Assembly: GCA_001771235.1 (NCBI GenBank) | Contig: METF01000183.1 | Location: 8,368 to 14,882 of the forward strand | Direction of reading: 5' to 3' | DNA length: 6,515 nt | Source of the DNA: Candidatus Zhuqueibacterota bacterium RBG_16_48_16 | GTDB lineage: Bacteria > Zhuqueibacterota > Zhuqueibacteria > Residuimicrobiales > Sediminimicrobiaceae | Shown: in pieces, positions 1-6,515 of the stretch | Layout of the letters: each line of letters starts with the position of its first letter | Position numbering within the stretch: the stretch's first letter is position 1 | The notes under the pieces: model-generated | Seen by the model: the letters and a program-made list of their open reading frames with translations, nothing else | Told to the model about the DNA's origin: nothing | Database searches by the model: none | Made by a program: the position numbers and the translations under genes

Positions 1-1784
1 TGATATCTTTTCGTCTGCATTAAGCTGTAAGAAATCCAGCCGTTCAGCGGATCGCGAAACAGCTCGCCAAATTTGAAAAACAGATCGGCACCGCTGGCAT
101 AGCCATAGCCTTTGTTCACATAACCATTGTCGACATCTTTTATCAGCAGGTCGTCGTAATCTTTGTAATAAGCCTCGAACCTGATTTGGTATCGGTCCTT
201 CTGATAATCATATCCCAAAATCACATGCTGCGCTTTCATGGCCTCCAAATTGGGATTGCCGGGGCCGGGAGCGTACTGAAAAGGCGTGGCAAACTGGTGG
301 AAGACGCCCCAGGACGCGCGAACGCTGTTGTTTTTTGAAAGGGAATACATGAGCGACGCCCGAGGATCCCAGACAAGCTTTTCTGCCAAATTGTGATGAT
401 CGCCGCGCAGGCCGATATTCAGAGCCAGGTTTCTGCCCAGGTTGTAAATAGACTCTGCATAAAAACCGGTTCGCCGGGCGCCGAATTTTGCATCGATCTC
501 ATGGAATTCGGCATTAGGATCCAGCAGCAGGTCGTACACGGGAACGACGCCTTCGAATCGATTGACGGTATATTCCACCTCGGCGCCGAAATTCCAGTGC
601 ATTTTTCGGTTTAACCGTACTTCATGGTCTGTTCTGAGCTTGTAGGTGGTGTCCCATTGGCTCAAATCCAGTATGCCAAGAGCCATGTCCGACTTGAACT
701 GGTTCAGGGACAGGCTGGTCCTGGCCAGCCAGTTTTTAGCCGGCAATTCCGACCATTGCATGTTGTACAACTGGTTTTGTCCACCGCCGGTAAAGACCCC
801 GTCGAACGAAGGCTGATCGAGCCTGACGCCGACTTTATCGCGGCTGCCAAAGGTGAAAAATTTCAATTGGCCGGTAGCGGAATACCTGTAGGTCAGGCCG
901 AGATTGCCGTCGGTTGTGCTGGGCAGGACGGTAAATTCCTCTTTGCTTTGGTTGATCCGGAACATGAGGTCAGTGGCGATATAATTACCCGAGAAACGGA
1001 CGCCAAGCTTGCCGGGAACCAGCACCCGCGCCGCGCCGGCTGAGACACCGGCCAGCCCAGCGTTAAAGTTGTAGAGATTCTGCTCCGGCATGCCCAGGCT
1101 TTCCATGGCCAACACGGCGGACAATGCGTTTCCATATTTTGCCGAAAACCCGCCGCTGGAGAAAAACGTGCCGCTCACCAAAAAGGGAGCGATCGTGCCA
1201 AAGACGCCGCCCGTCGGGGATTCCCATCGATAAGGATGCACCACCGTCGCCTGGTCCAAAATCGAGACTGTTTCGGTGAAATCGCCGCCGCGCACAAACA
1301 GGCCGGAGCCTTCATCGAGCCTGGAAACGCCGGGATAGGTTTGAATGGCCTGGTATATATCCCCGGCCGCGCCCGGCGTTGTGAGCACGTCCATGCTCCG
1401 CAGGGTGACGCCCTTTTCGTCACCGGAAGTAAACGCACTTGCCGTAACCGACGTGCCTTCGGTTTCAAGAACGGTCGGCTCCATTTTGATGGCAAAAGAA
1501 ACCGTCTCGCCCTGTCCGAGGGTCACACGTCTTTCCCAGGTCTCATATCCCATAAACATAGCGACCAGCACCTGCCCTCCCGTCAGTGATGTGTTAAATT
1601 CGAAATAGCCTGTGGAATCACTGACGACGCCTTCAAAGCTGTCCTTGAAAAAGACATTGACAAAGGGCATCGGCGCATTATTATGATCGGTGATCGTCCC
1701 TGAGATTTTCGTTTTATCCTGCCCAAGGGAATGGGAAAAAAGCGCAAAGAGCAAGCTCATTTGAATAAGCAAGAATCGTTTCAT
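1..1784 (-). CDS. TonB-dependent outer-membrane receptor with carboxypeptidase-regulatory-like domain (C-terminus cut by window edge)
   Basis: I translated this frame codon by codon from ATG 1784 to the left edge: 594 residues with no stop. Residues 1-22 (MKRFLLIQMSLLFALFSHSLGQ) form a signal peptide. Residues ~26-105 (KISGTITD..PFVNVFFK..VSDSTGYFEF..MGYE) match the CarboxypepD_reg-like fold typical of FCB-group receptors. Residues ~116-225 are the TonB plug, with DIYQAIQTYPGVSR and the conserved FVRGG (R165-G166-G167). From ~236 onward the sequence alternates like beta-barrel strands, with barrel motifs such as GLRGDHH, WDPRASLMYSLS and GPGNPNLEAMKAQH. The last visible residues (GWISYSLMQTKRY) resemble a late barrel strand, so probably 100-150 residues lie outside. 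By family, such proteins import siderophores, glycans or other ligands across the outer membrane using TonB energy; the substrate cannot be read here. No SusD partner lies upstream. The ribosome site is weak (GGGA about 10 nt before ATG). Confidence 0.93.
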   Translation of the reverse strand, partial: MKRFLLIQMSLLFALFSHSLGQDKTKISGTITDHNNAPMPFVNVFFKDSFEGVVSDSTGYFEFNTSLTGGQVLVAMFMGYETWERRVTLGQGETVSFAIKMEPTVLETEGTSVTASAFTSGDEKGVTLRSMDVLTTPGAAGDIYQAIQTYPGVSRLDEGSGLFVRGGDFTETVSILDQATVVHPYRWESPTGGVFGTIAPFLVSGTFFSSGGFSAKYGNALSAVLAMESLGMPEQNLYNFNAGLAGVSAGAARVLVPGKLGVRFSGNYIATDLMFRINQSKEEFTVLPSTTDGNLGLTYRYSATGQLKFFTFGSRDKVGVRLDQPSFDGVFTGGGQNQLYNMQWSELPAKNWLARTSLSLNQFKSDMALGILDLSQWDTTYKLRTDHEVRLNRKMHWNFGAEVEYTVNRFEGVVPVYDLLLDPNAEFHEIDAKFGARRTGFYAESIYNLGRNLALNIGLRGDHHNLAEKLVWDPRASLMYSLSKNNSVRASWGVFHQFATPFQYAPGPGNPNLEAMKAQHVILGYDYQKDRYQIRFEAYYKDYDDLLIKDVDNGYVNKGYGYASGADLFFKFGELFRDPLNGWISYSLMQTKRY

Positions 1785-1967
1785 AATTTTAGTCCCGGGG
1801 TTTTTACAGCGCGATTGTTTTCCGCTGATTGCATCAAGGGATTCATGAATTTCTGAGAATACCTACAAGACGGAATTTCGCACTATCGGTTTCAATGCCG
1901 GCGTGATTTTTTGTTCGGAAGGAATTGGTTAGGGAAAAAAGGAGAGAAAAAGAGAAATGAACAAGAT

Positions 1968-3341
1968 TCAAACAATCGTCGCAAACAACCATAACGGCAC
2001 CAGGATAACCCCTCGATCATCAAACATCCGTCGATCAAAAAGATCTTTCGTAACCAGCAGTCCTTTATTCAAATCGAAATCTTCCATGAACATCAGCAAG
2101 TGATCATAATCCCGCCGGCGCAGTTGGTTCTGGTATTTGACTTCAATGGGAATCAAATCTCCGTTCATCTCGATGATAAAATCGACTTCCTGTCCACGGT
2201 AGCTCTTGAAAAAATATTCGCGGAAGCGATGCTTGTTGTTCTCTCCATATTTACCAAGGGTAATGTGAACAAAGTTCTCCGCTTCGCCTCCCAGGTCGGG
2301 ATGATTGAGCAGATTTAGCGAATCCTGCCCGGCAAGGTGATTACGAATTCCCAGGTCTTCAAAGTATATTTTTCGATCCTTTACCAGGGATTTTCTTTTA
2401 TTCGAAAAAAAGGGAGCCACGAATTGGAATATAAATGCCTCTTCACCCAGTGTGAGATATTTTCGTATTGTCTCAGTGCTTAATTGCGTCCGAGTAGCCA
2501 ATTCGGAAATATTGACCACGTTGCCAACTTGAAAGCTCAGCAATCGCAACAATTTTTCAAAATCCAGGAATTTTGCCACGCGTAACGTTTCGATGATGTC
2601 TTTTCGCATGAATGTGTCAATATACTCTGCCAATCGCATCTGTCGCTGGGAATCGGTTTGTGATAAATGAATCCGCGGCATGCTGCCAAATACCAGGTGC
2701 TGGTTGAGATGTAAGAGTATTTCCGATTTGTGGGGAAGTGTTGCAGCGTGGTGTTGCTGGATGGTTTCCCAATCCTGCAAATTCGCTAGAGTACAGGCAG
2801 GTATATGCGGCATAACTTCGCCTAATGAAAAGGGGGTAACCGTAAAACTGATGGTTCGCCCCCGCAGGCTTTCCGAAATGGAAGCCGACGCCTGCAAAAT
2901 CGACGAGCCGGAGAGGATGAATTTCATATTAGGAAAAAGATCAAAGTATTCTTTGACCTGGGTGCTGAATTGCCGCAGTTTTTGAATTTCATCCAGGAAG
3001 AGATAGATTCGCTGGCCATGTTTTTCCAGAGGTTGCCCCAGGAATTTCTCAATAGTCTGCTTCAATACATACGGATGCTCACTGAATCGCTGCTGGAGGG
3101 TGAGATTATCAAGTAGAAAATAAAATACATTTTCCGGTTTCACTCCCCGTTGAAGGAGCTGATCGATCAAATGGTATTGAATGGTCGTCTTGCCGGTCTG
3201 ACGGGCACCTTTGATGACAATGATCTCCGGCTCGTCCAGCCAGGCCTCGATCAGCGGCAGGATTTTTCTCGGTAATATTTTTCCCGCCAGGGCCGGTTGG
3301 CCTCGCTTCCAGGGATTCTGTAATGAAATAATGTCTTCCAT
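1968..3341 (-). CDS. AAA_14/DUF4143-type ATP-binding protein
   Basis: This is a complete 457-residue protein with an intact ATPase core. Walker A is GARQTGKT (residues 45-52), Walker B is IYLFLDE (112-118), a sensor-1-like FILSGSS lies at 141-147, and an arginine-bearing SLRGR follows at 158-162. The middle has a winged-helix-like stretch (ISELATRTQLSTETIRKYL, ~278-296), and the C-terminal part carries QEVDFI..PIEVK (D387, E400, K402), a PD-(D/E)XK-like arrangement characteristic of the DUF4143 region. The length is usual for the family. Members are widespread, often mobile or multicopy in bacteria and archaea, and their cellular role is poorly defined; nuclease activity is not proven. It lies 183 bp upstream of the receptor on the same strand, with no sign of coupling. 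Its base composition is visibly more A+T-rich than the flanking receptor and secreted-protein genes, which suggests separate acquisition. The ATG start fits a promoter-like sequence just upstream, but the ribosome site is weak. Confidence 0.92.
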   Translation of the reverse strand: MEDIISLQNPWKRGQPALAGKILPRKILPLIEAWLDEPEIIVIKGARQTGKTTIQYHLIDQLLQRGVKPENVFYFLLDNLTLQQRFSEHPYVLKQTIEKFLGQPLEKHGQRIYLFLDEIQKLRQFSTQVKEYFDLFPNMKFILSGSSILQASASISESLRGRTISFTVTPFSLGEVMPHIPACTLANLQDWETIQQHHAATLPHKSEILLHLNQHLVFGSMPRIHLSQTDSQRQMRLAEYIDTFMRKDIIETLRVAKFLDFEKLLRLLSFQVGNVVNISELATRTQLSTETIRKYLTLGEEAFIFQFVAPFFSNKRKSLVKDRKIYFEDLGIRNHLAGQDSLNLLNHPDLGGEAENFVHITLGKYGENNKHRFREYFFKSYRGQEVDFIIEMNGDLIPIEVKYQNQLRRRDYDHLLMFMEDFDLNKGLLVTKDLFDRRMFDDRGVILVPLWLFATIV

Positions 3342-3382
3342 AAAGCCTACTTTATAAATTTCCTGTAAAATTTGACAACACT

Positions 3383-3410
3383 ATTATAACAATTTCACAT
3401 AAAAGATCAA
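3383..3410 (-). promoter_or_regulatory. Candidate sigma-70-like promoter for the AAA_14 ATPase gene
   Basis: On the minus strand, TTGATC (3410-3405) and a perfect TATAAT (3388-3383) are separated by 16 bp. This would start transcription near 3376, giving a leader of about 35 nt before ATG 3341. A second pair, TTGTCA (3378-3373) and TATAAA (3356-3351), also spaced 16 bp, would leave almost no leader. The stretch is A+T-rich, so chance matches are possible, and FCB bacteria often use different promoter consensus sequences. Confidence 0.35.
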
Positions 3411-3436
3411 GCTGTTTTCTCAGTGAAGCCCCGGTC

Positions 3437-3589
3437 ATGTGGAATATCCGTGATTACGAGAAGCTGGTTTATAGCGTCCGAAACATTTCGCCGCATATCG
3501 AGTCCTCCAACCTGGTTCTCCAACGACGAGGCAAAGACGATTGCCAAATGTGCGACGCACTTTTTGAAATGATTAAGTTTCGCTTTTAG
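3437..3589 (+). pseudogene. Short ORF resembling the N-terminus of TumE/DUF6516-type toxins (probable remnant)
   Basis: This plus-strand ORF of 50 codons begins with ATG 3437 and ends with TAG 3587-3589. Its start reads MWNIRDYEKLVYSV, followed by PHIESSNLVLQRRGKD. The pattern DYxxLVYSV...P.I..S.LVL.RRG is what I recall of the first ~35 residues of the TumE (DUF6516) family, usually ~110-140 residues long and paired with a small HTH antitoxin. Here the similarity stops after the RRGKD stretch. The end (ALFEMIKFRF) could be a later beta-strand joined by an internal deletion, after which the frame closes. I found no continuation in the other frames and no antitoxin gene nearby. Only a weak TGAAG precedes the start. 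I read it as a broken toxin gene, but the family match is from memory and the piece is short; it could be a chance ORF. Confidence 0.38.
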
Positions 3590-3620
3590 AAATATACCTC
3601 TCACCAAAGCCCGATCATAT

Positions 3621-3653
3621 ATCTTCCAGGAAGCCTGGAGCTTCCGGGAAGAT
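3621..3653. repeat. Strong palindromic hairpin (REP-like)
   Basis: The left arm ATCTTCCAGGAAGC (3621-3634) and right arm GCTTCCGGGAAGAT (3640-3653) pair over 14 bp with a single mismatch around a 5-nt loop CTGGA. No T-run follows on either strand, so it is a poor intrinsic terminator. It sits between two apparent gene remnants, which fits a dispersed palindromic repeat; a second copy would be needed to prove that. Confidence 0.6.
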
Positions 3654-3658
3654 GCCGT

Positions 3659-3742
3659 TTACCTCATCGATGCAAGCTTGATCTCTTTAACGTACTTGCC
3701 CGCCTCCATTCGGCAGAAATACACGCCGGCGGCCACGAGCAG
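3659..3742 (-). pseudogene. Orphan C-terminal sorting-domain tail of a lost secreted protein
   Basis: Reading the minus strand down to the stop TAA (3661-3659) gives LLVAAGVYFCRMEAG, then KYVKEIKLASMR and the stop. This is the classic last segment of the T9SS type A/FlgD-like C-terminal domain of secreted FCB-group proteins (pattern L.sGvYFyrl.aG.fv.tkKm.l). The codons upstream in the same frame stay open for a while (back to a TAA near 3893) but read as VFLRADYQKSENSS.. and show none of the expected strands (N.fNP..i.f.lp, v.l.iydl.G, W.g.d). The other two frames do not restore them either. Only about 25 codons of the original gene are recognisable, so this is the stump of a deleted gene. 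Overlapping longer frames here look non-coding. Confidence 0.66.
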
Positions 3743-4056
3743 GTAAAACCATTGGCCACATAAAACAAGTGCGAAAAATTTTCCAACCACTGAAGAATTT
3801 TCAGATTTCTGATAATCCGCCCGCAAAAAAACAGATACCTCACCTCCGTCGCAAGCCCAATCCCGTATTCTGTCCCAAGAAAAACTCCTGAATTATGGCA
3901 TGACAATTGATAAGGCCTATTGACTGCGCTCCAGACCGGGTGTGTGAAAATATGCTCGTCATGTCACATTTAAGTAATCGATCGCAGGGATGTGTTGTTT
4001 AAGATTTTGTAAACAGGACGACAGAGATTTGCAGGATTTATCTCTTGGAACTTTTT
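3743..4056. other. Intergenic region with no recognisable gene
   Basis: I see no plausible coding sequence here. An 80-codon open frame on the minus strand (3664-3906) resembles no protein I know and overlaps the sorting-tail remnant in a different frame. The stretch must contain or precede the promoter of the secreted-protein gene at 4169. TTGACT near 3919 has no convincing -10 at the right distance. No tRNA, terminator or direct repeat stands out. Confidence 0.5.
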
Positions 4057-4111
4057 AGTCTGTAGTTCAGCCTTCAGGCTGGTTAGCAAGCTAAAGCTTG
4101 AACTACAAACT
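4057..4111. repeat. Compound REP-like palindrome (cloverleaf-style)
   Basis: Outer arms AGTCTGTAGTTCA (4057-4069) and TGAACTACAAACT (4099-4111) are complementary except at one position. Inside lie two smaller palindromes: CAGCC-TTCA-GGCTG (4068-4081) and CAAGCT-AA-AGCTTG (4087-4100). I recall the sequence style (TGTAGTTCAGCCTTCAGGCTG...AGCTTGAACTACA) from dispersed repeats of many bacterial genomes, but I cannot check that here. It lies 57 nt upstream of ATG 4169, so it would form a structured leader if transcription starts before it. No T-run follows the stem. Confidence 0.68.
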
Positions 4112-4157
4112 GAGAGGCCGAATCCCATGCATCATCGGAAGCGACCAGCAAAGGGAG

Positions 4158-4163
4158 AAGGAG
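4158..4163 (+). promoter_or_regulatory. Ribosome binding site AAGGAG for the secreted-protein gene
   Basis: AAGGAG lies 5 nt before ATG 4169 within GGGAGAAGGAG. It decides the start. An in-frame ATG at 4127 has no comparable site, and the GTG at 4259, directly before the hydrophobic signal segment, has none at normal distance either. A second SD-like AGGAGG sits at 4212-4217 inside the reading frame, too far from the GTG to serve it. Confidence 0.6.
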
Positions 4164-4168
4164 CATAC

Positions 4169-6515
4169 ATGGCAAGTTTTTTCAATTCAGCGATTGATCT
4201 GTTGGGGCTGCAGGAGGAAATAAAGCCTTCGTATGGACCTTGCATTAAATGGCGATTCGTGAAAAGAGTCTGCCTTTTTATGTTCATCGTGCTCATGAGC
4301 ACATCAGCAAGTGCCAGTAGGTTGGAGCCTTTTGGGTTGCAGGGAATGAATATCACGGCGCTGGCGGTCACGCCCATTCCGCAGGGAATTCCCATGGGCA
4401 GCTATCTCTATGCGGGCACCGATGCAGGGGGTGTTTTCCGGCGGAATCTCTCATCGCCGGATTCAGGATGGGTGCCGATTGGACTGGAAGGCAAAAAAGT
4501 AACATCTTTGTGTGTTTATCATTGGGGTGTCGGCCCGGCGGATTATAACACCCTTTTTGCCGGCGTTGAGCCAAATCGGTCGGCGGGCGATTCGACGCTC
4601 TTGTACCGATACGAACCGGAAGGAAAATGGCAGCCTGCGGACAGTGGGATGATCCGGCTGTCAACACCAGGCATTACCGCCATGGCCGGATTTTCCTATT
4701 CCGGCCATGAGCCGCCTCAGCCTCTCTTTGCCGGAACACCCGGGCACGTCGCACGGATTTATCGGTCGATGAATACCGGCCGGTATTGGCAAGAGGTTTT
4801 CTCGGCGTCCGGAACGTTCGATGACATACAGGCCAATCAGTCCGGCGGTCATGTCTGGGCAGGCGGAGGGGGCAGCGGAGACGCCGCAGCCGCATGGATG
4901 GCTAAATCGATTGATAGCGGCGGCACTTGGACAGCGACTGGACCAAGCAACGCCTCGAACGCTGTACGTGCCATTGCTATTCATCCTGACAACGTCGAGA
5001 TAGTCTTTGCAGGCATTGAAGGCGCAGTAATCAGGACAGGGGACGGCGGCGTAACCTGGGATGCAACCGGGCTTGAAGATGAGGATGTGACTTTTATCGG
5101 TCTTGCCATTGATTCGGCTGATCCGAGGCATATTTATGCGGCTGGCGTGATAAGGGGCTTCTCGAAGGTCTTTCCGCTTTGGGAAAGCTTTGATTCCGGT
5201 GCGACCTGGCAGCAGATTGAAACACGGCAGTTTATCTCCGCCATGACCACCATCGGGGCGGATCCGGCGTCAGGCAACGTACTGTTCATTGCCACACAAG
5301 GCACCGGCGTCTGGCGCTTCCAAAGCGGGTCTTTCCCGCCCAAAGTGATCCGCGTGCCCCAGGACGTGCCGACGATTCAGAACGCCATCGACTCTACCGC
5401 CGACGGCGATACCGTGTTGGTCAGCCCGGGTGTCTATATGGAGAATATCGATTTCCACGGTCAGAATGTGGTTGTGAAAAGTCTCGCGGGGCCGGCGGAG
5501 ACGATCATCGATGGGGGCCAAAAGGGCAGCGTGGTCAAGTTTATTTCCGGCGAGGATTCGACAGCGATTCTTCACGGATTTACTCTGCGCAATGGCTCCG
5601 GCACGGCAGCAGACGATGGTAATGTTTATGGCGGCGGCCTATGGTGCTTTTCATCATCACCCACCCTCAGCCGAAACGTAATCCGGCAGAACATGGTGTT
5701 GGCCGGATGCGGCGGGCTTGGCGGAGGAATCGCTGTCACAGGTAACGGGGCGCCTGTTATCAAAAATAATAGTCTGCACAGCAATATTGCCACTTCTGTT
5801 TGTGACGCCCTGGTCAACTATGGCGGCGGGATTTACGTGTCGGGCACCTCAAAAGCACGGCTGAGCGAGAATACCATTTCACACAATTCGGCAGATTTTG
5901 GTGGCGGGATCGCCGTTATGGATTCCGCCCGCCCGATCCTCCGGCAAAATATCATCAGCCAGAATTTTCGCGGCGGCATTGTCGTTTCCCAGGCGGCCCA
6001 ACCGATCATTGGTGGTTTCCCCGGCGAGGGCAATGACATCACAGGTAATGATGGGGTGGATATTGAAAGGCGGTCGCCTGATCCGGGCCAGGATGAGAAG
6101 ATCAATGCCCAATACAACCATTTCAGCATTTGCCCGCCAACAGAGGAACAGGTCTCTCCCCTTGCTGAATTCGACACGGCTCACTGCCAGTCCCTGACCG
6201 TTGCAACCTATTTCCCGCTGGAGCCTGGCAACCAATGGACGTTTGGCGGGAGCGGCACGTTCACGGAAACGATCATTGATACATTTACCCTCGGCAAAGA
6301 GTACTTTTTTTATCGTTTCGATCAGTTTCGCGGCATCGAGGGATTGGCCATGCGCCTGACCGAGGACAACAAGCTCGGATATCGACTGGATACGATGAGC
6401 GCCATTGAAAACACCTGGGTGGATTTCGCCGCGGACATTGGCGAGCAGTGGACGGTTTCCACGGGCGCGGGAACCTGGACCGTAAATCTGGAAAGCAAGA
6501 CCGACACGGTCACCG
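4169..6515 (+). CDS. Large secreted protein: BNR-type beta-propeller plus right-handed beta-helix (C-terminus cut by window edge)
   Basis: The frame runs open from ATG 4169 to the right edge, 782 codons. Residues 31-50 (VKRVCLFMFIVLMSTSASAS) form a signal peptide, preceded by an unusual 30-residue extension. Residues ~55-385 look like a propeller of the sialidase/Ycf48-like class, with Asp-box-like motifs SMNTGRYW (200-207), SIDSGGTW (247-254), TGDGGVTW (290-297) and SFDSGATW (340-347). IRVPQDVPTIQNAI (394-407) opens a parallel beta-helix reaching ~665, with repeated GGG[IL] turns near 488, 518, 552 and 578 and a GGI near 602. A third domain begins YFPLEPGNQWTF (681-692) and continues to the edge. 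No sialidase or lyase catalytic residues are evident, so a binding, adhesive or structural surface role is more likely than an enzyme, but this is inference. By analogy it may end in a sorting tail outside the window. It is transcribed away from the ATPase and receptor genes. Confidence 0.88.
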   Translation, partial: MASFFNSAIDLLGLQEEIKPSYGPCIKWRFVKRVCLFMFIVLMSTSASASRLEPFGLQGMNITALAVTPIPQGIPMGSYLYAGTDAGGVFRRNLSSPDSGWVPIGLEGKKVTSLCVYHWGVGPADYNTLFAGVEPNRSAGDSTLLYRYEPEGKWQPADSGMIRLSTPGITAMAGFSYSGHEPPQPLFAGTPGHVARIYRSMNTGRYWQEVFSASGTFDDIQANQSGGHVWAGGGGSGDAAAAWMAKSIDSGGTWTATGPSNASNAVRAIAIHPDNVEIVFAGIEGAVIRTGDGGVTWDATGLEDEDVTFIGLAIDSADPRHIYAAGVIRGFSKVFPLWESFDSGATWQQIETRQFISAMTTIGADPASGNVLFIATQGTGVWRFQSGSFPPKVIRVPQDVPTIQNAIDSTADGDTVLVSPGVYMENIDFHGQNVVVKSLAGPAETIIDGGQKGSVVKFISGEDSTAILHGFTLRNGSGTAADDGNVYGGGLWCFSSSPTLSRNVIRQNMVLAGCGGLGGGIAVTGNGAPVIKNNSLHSNIATSVCDALVNYGGGIYVSGTSKARLSENTISHNSADFGGGIAVMDSARPILRQNIISQNFRGGIVVSQAAQPIIGGFPGEGNDITGNDGVDIERRSPDPGQDEKINAQYNHFSICPPTEEQVSPLAEFDTAHCQSLTVATYFPLEPGNQWTFGGSGTFTETIIDTFTLGKEYFFYRFDQFRGIEGLAMRLTEDNKLGYRLDTMSAIENTWVDFAADIGEQWTVSTGAGTWTVNLESKTDTVT

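Noticed and set aside
1785..1967. Possible terminator or promoter between the ATPase and receptor genes
   Set aside because: I found no stem followed by a T-run and no convincing -35/-10 pair. Only a purine-rich tract (about 1931-1960, plus strand) and a 10-bp palindrome ATTCATGAAT are present.
3407..3607. Minus-strand 66-codon open frame opposite the toxin-like remnant
   Set aside because: It resembles no known protein, has no ribosome site, and lies antisense to a frame with better protein-like features.
3664..3906. Minus-strand 80-codon open frame
   Set aside because: It overlaps the sorting-tail remnant in another frame, and the Trp/Cys/Ser-rich end is typical of an off-frame reading.
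3942..3970. TGTGA ... TCACA inverted pair resembling a CRP site
   Set aside because: The half-sites are about 16 nt apart instead of the 6 nt expected, so it does not match a CRP operator.
4127..4168. In-frame upstream ATG as the start of the secreted protein
   Set aside because: It has no ribosome site and would only lengthen an already long extension; the ATG at 4169 has a clear AAGGAG.
4368..5575. Several minus-strand open frames opposite the secreted-protein gene
   Set aside because: They are Arg/Pro/Cys-rich antisense readings without family motifs, while the plus frame is continuous and shows clear domain repeats.

Overview
The window looks like part of a chromosome from a Gram-negative bacterium of the Bacteroidota/Calditrichota/KSB1-like (FCB) type. 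Three things point that way: a TonB-dependent outer-membrane receptor with an N-terminal carboxypeptidase-regulatory-like domain, an orphan C-terminal sorting-type tail of the kind found on secreted proteins in these phyla, and a large secreted propeller/beta-helix protein. This placement is an inference from protein families only; there is no rRNA or marker gene.

Layout. From 1 to 1784 (minus strand) lies a TonB-dependent receptor, read without a break from its ATG for 594 codons and cut at its C-terminus by the left edge. After a short gap, 1968-3341 (minus) is a complete 457-residue AAA_14/DUF4143-type ATPase whose C-terminal region carries a PD-(D/E)XK-like motif. Between 3342 and 4168 there is no intact gene. 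This 0.83-kb stretch looks like debris: a candidate promoter for the ATPase, a short plus-strand ORF resembling the N-terminus of TumE/DUF6516-type toxins, a strong 14-bp hairpin, the last ~25 codons of a secreted protein's sorting tail on the minus strand, and a compound REP-like palindrome.

From 4169 to the right edge (plus) runs a large secreted protein (782 codons visible, still open). It has a signal peptide, an N-terminal BNR/Asp-box beta-propeller, a right-handed parallel beta-helix with repeated NxIxxN...GGGI coils, and a third domain starting with an 'FPLxxGNxWTF' motif.

The genes do not form an obvious operon. The receptor and ATPase share a strand but are separated by 183 bp with no functional link visible, and the secreted protein diverges from them. 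No complete new system is visible. The most interesting material is the decayed, repeat-bearing intergenic region and the multidomain secreted protein.
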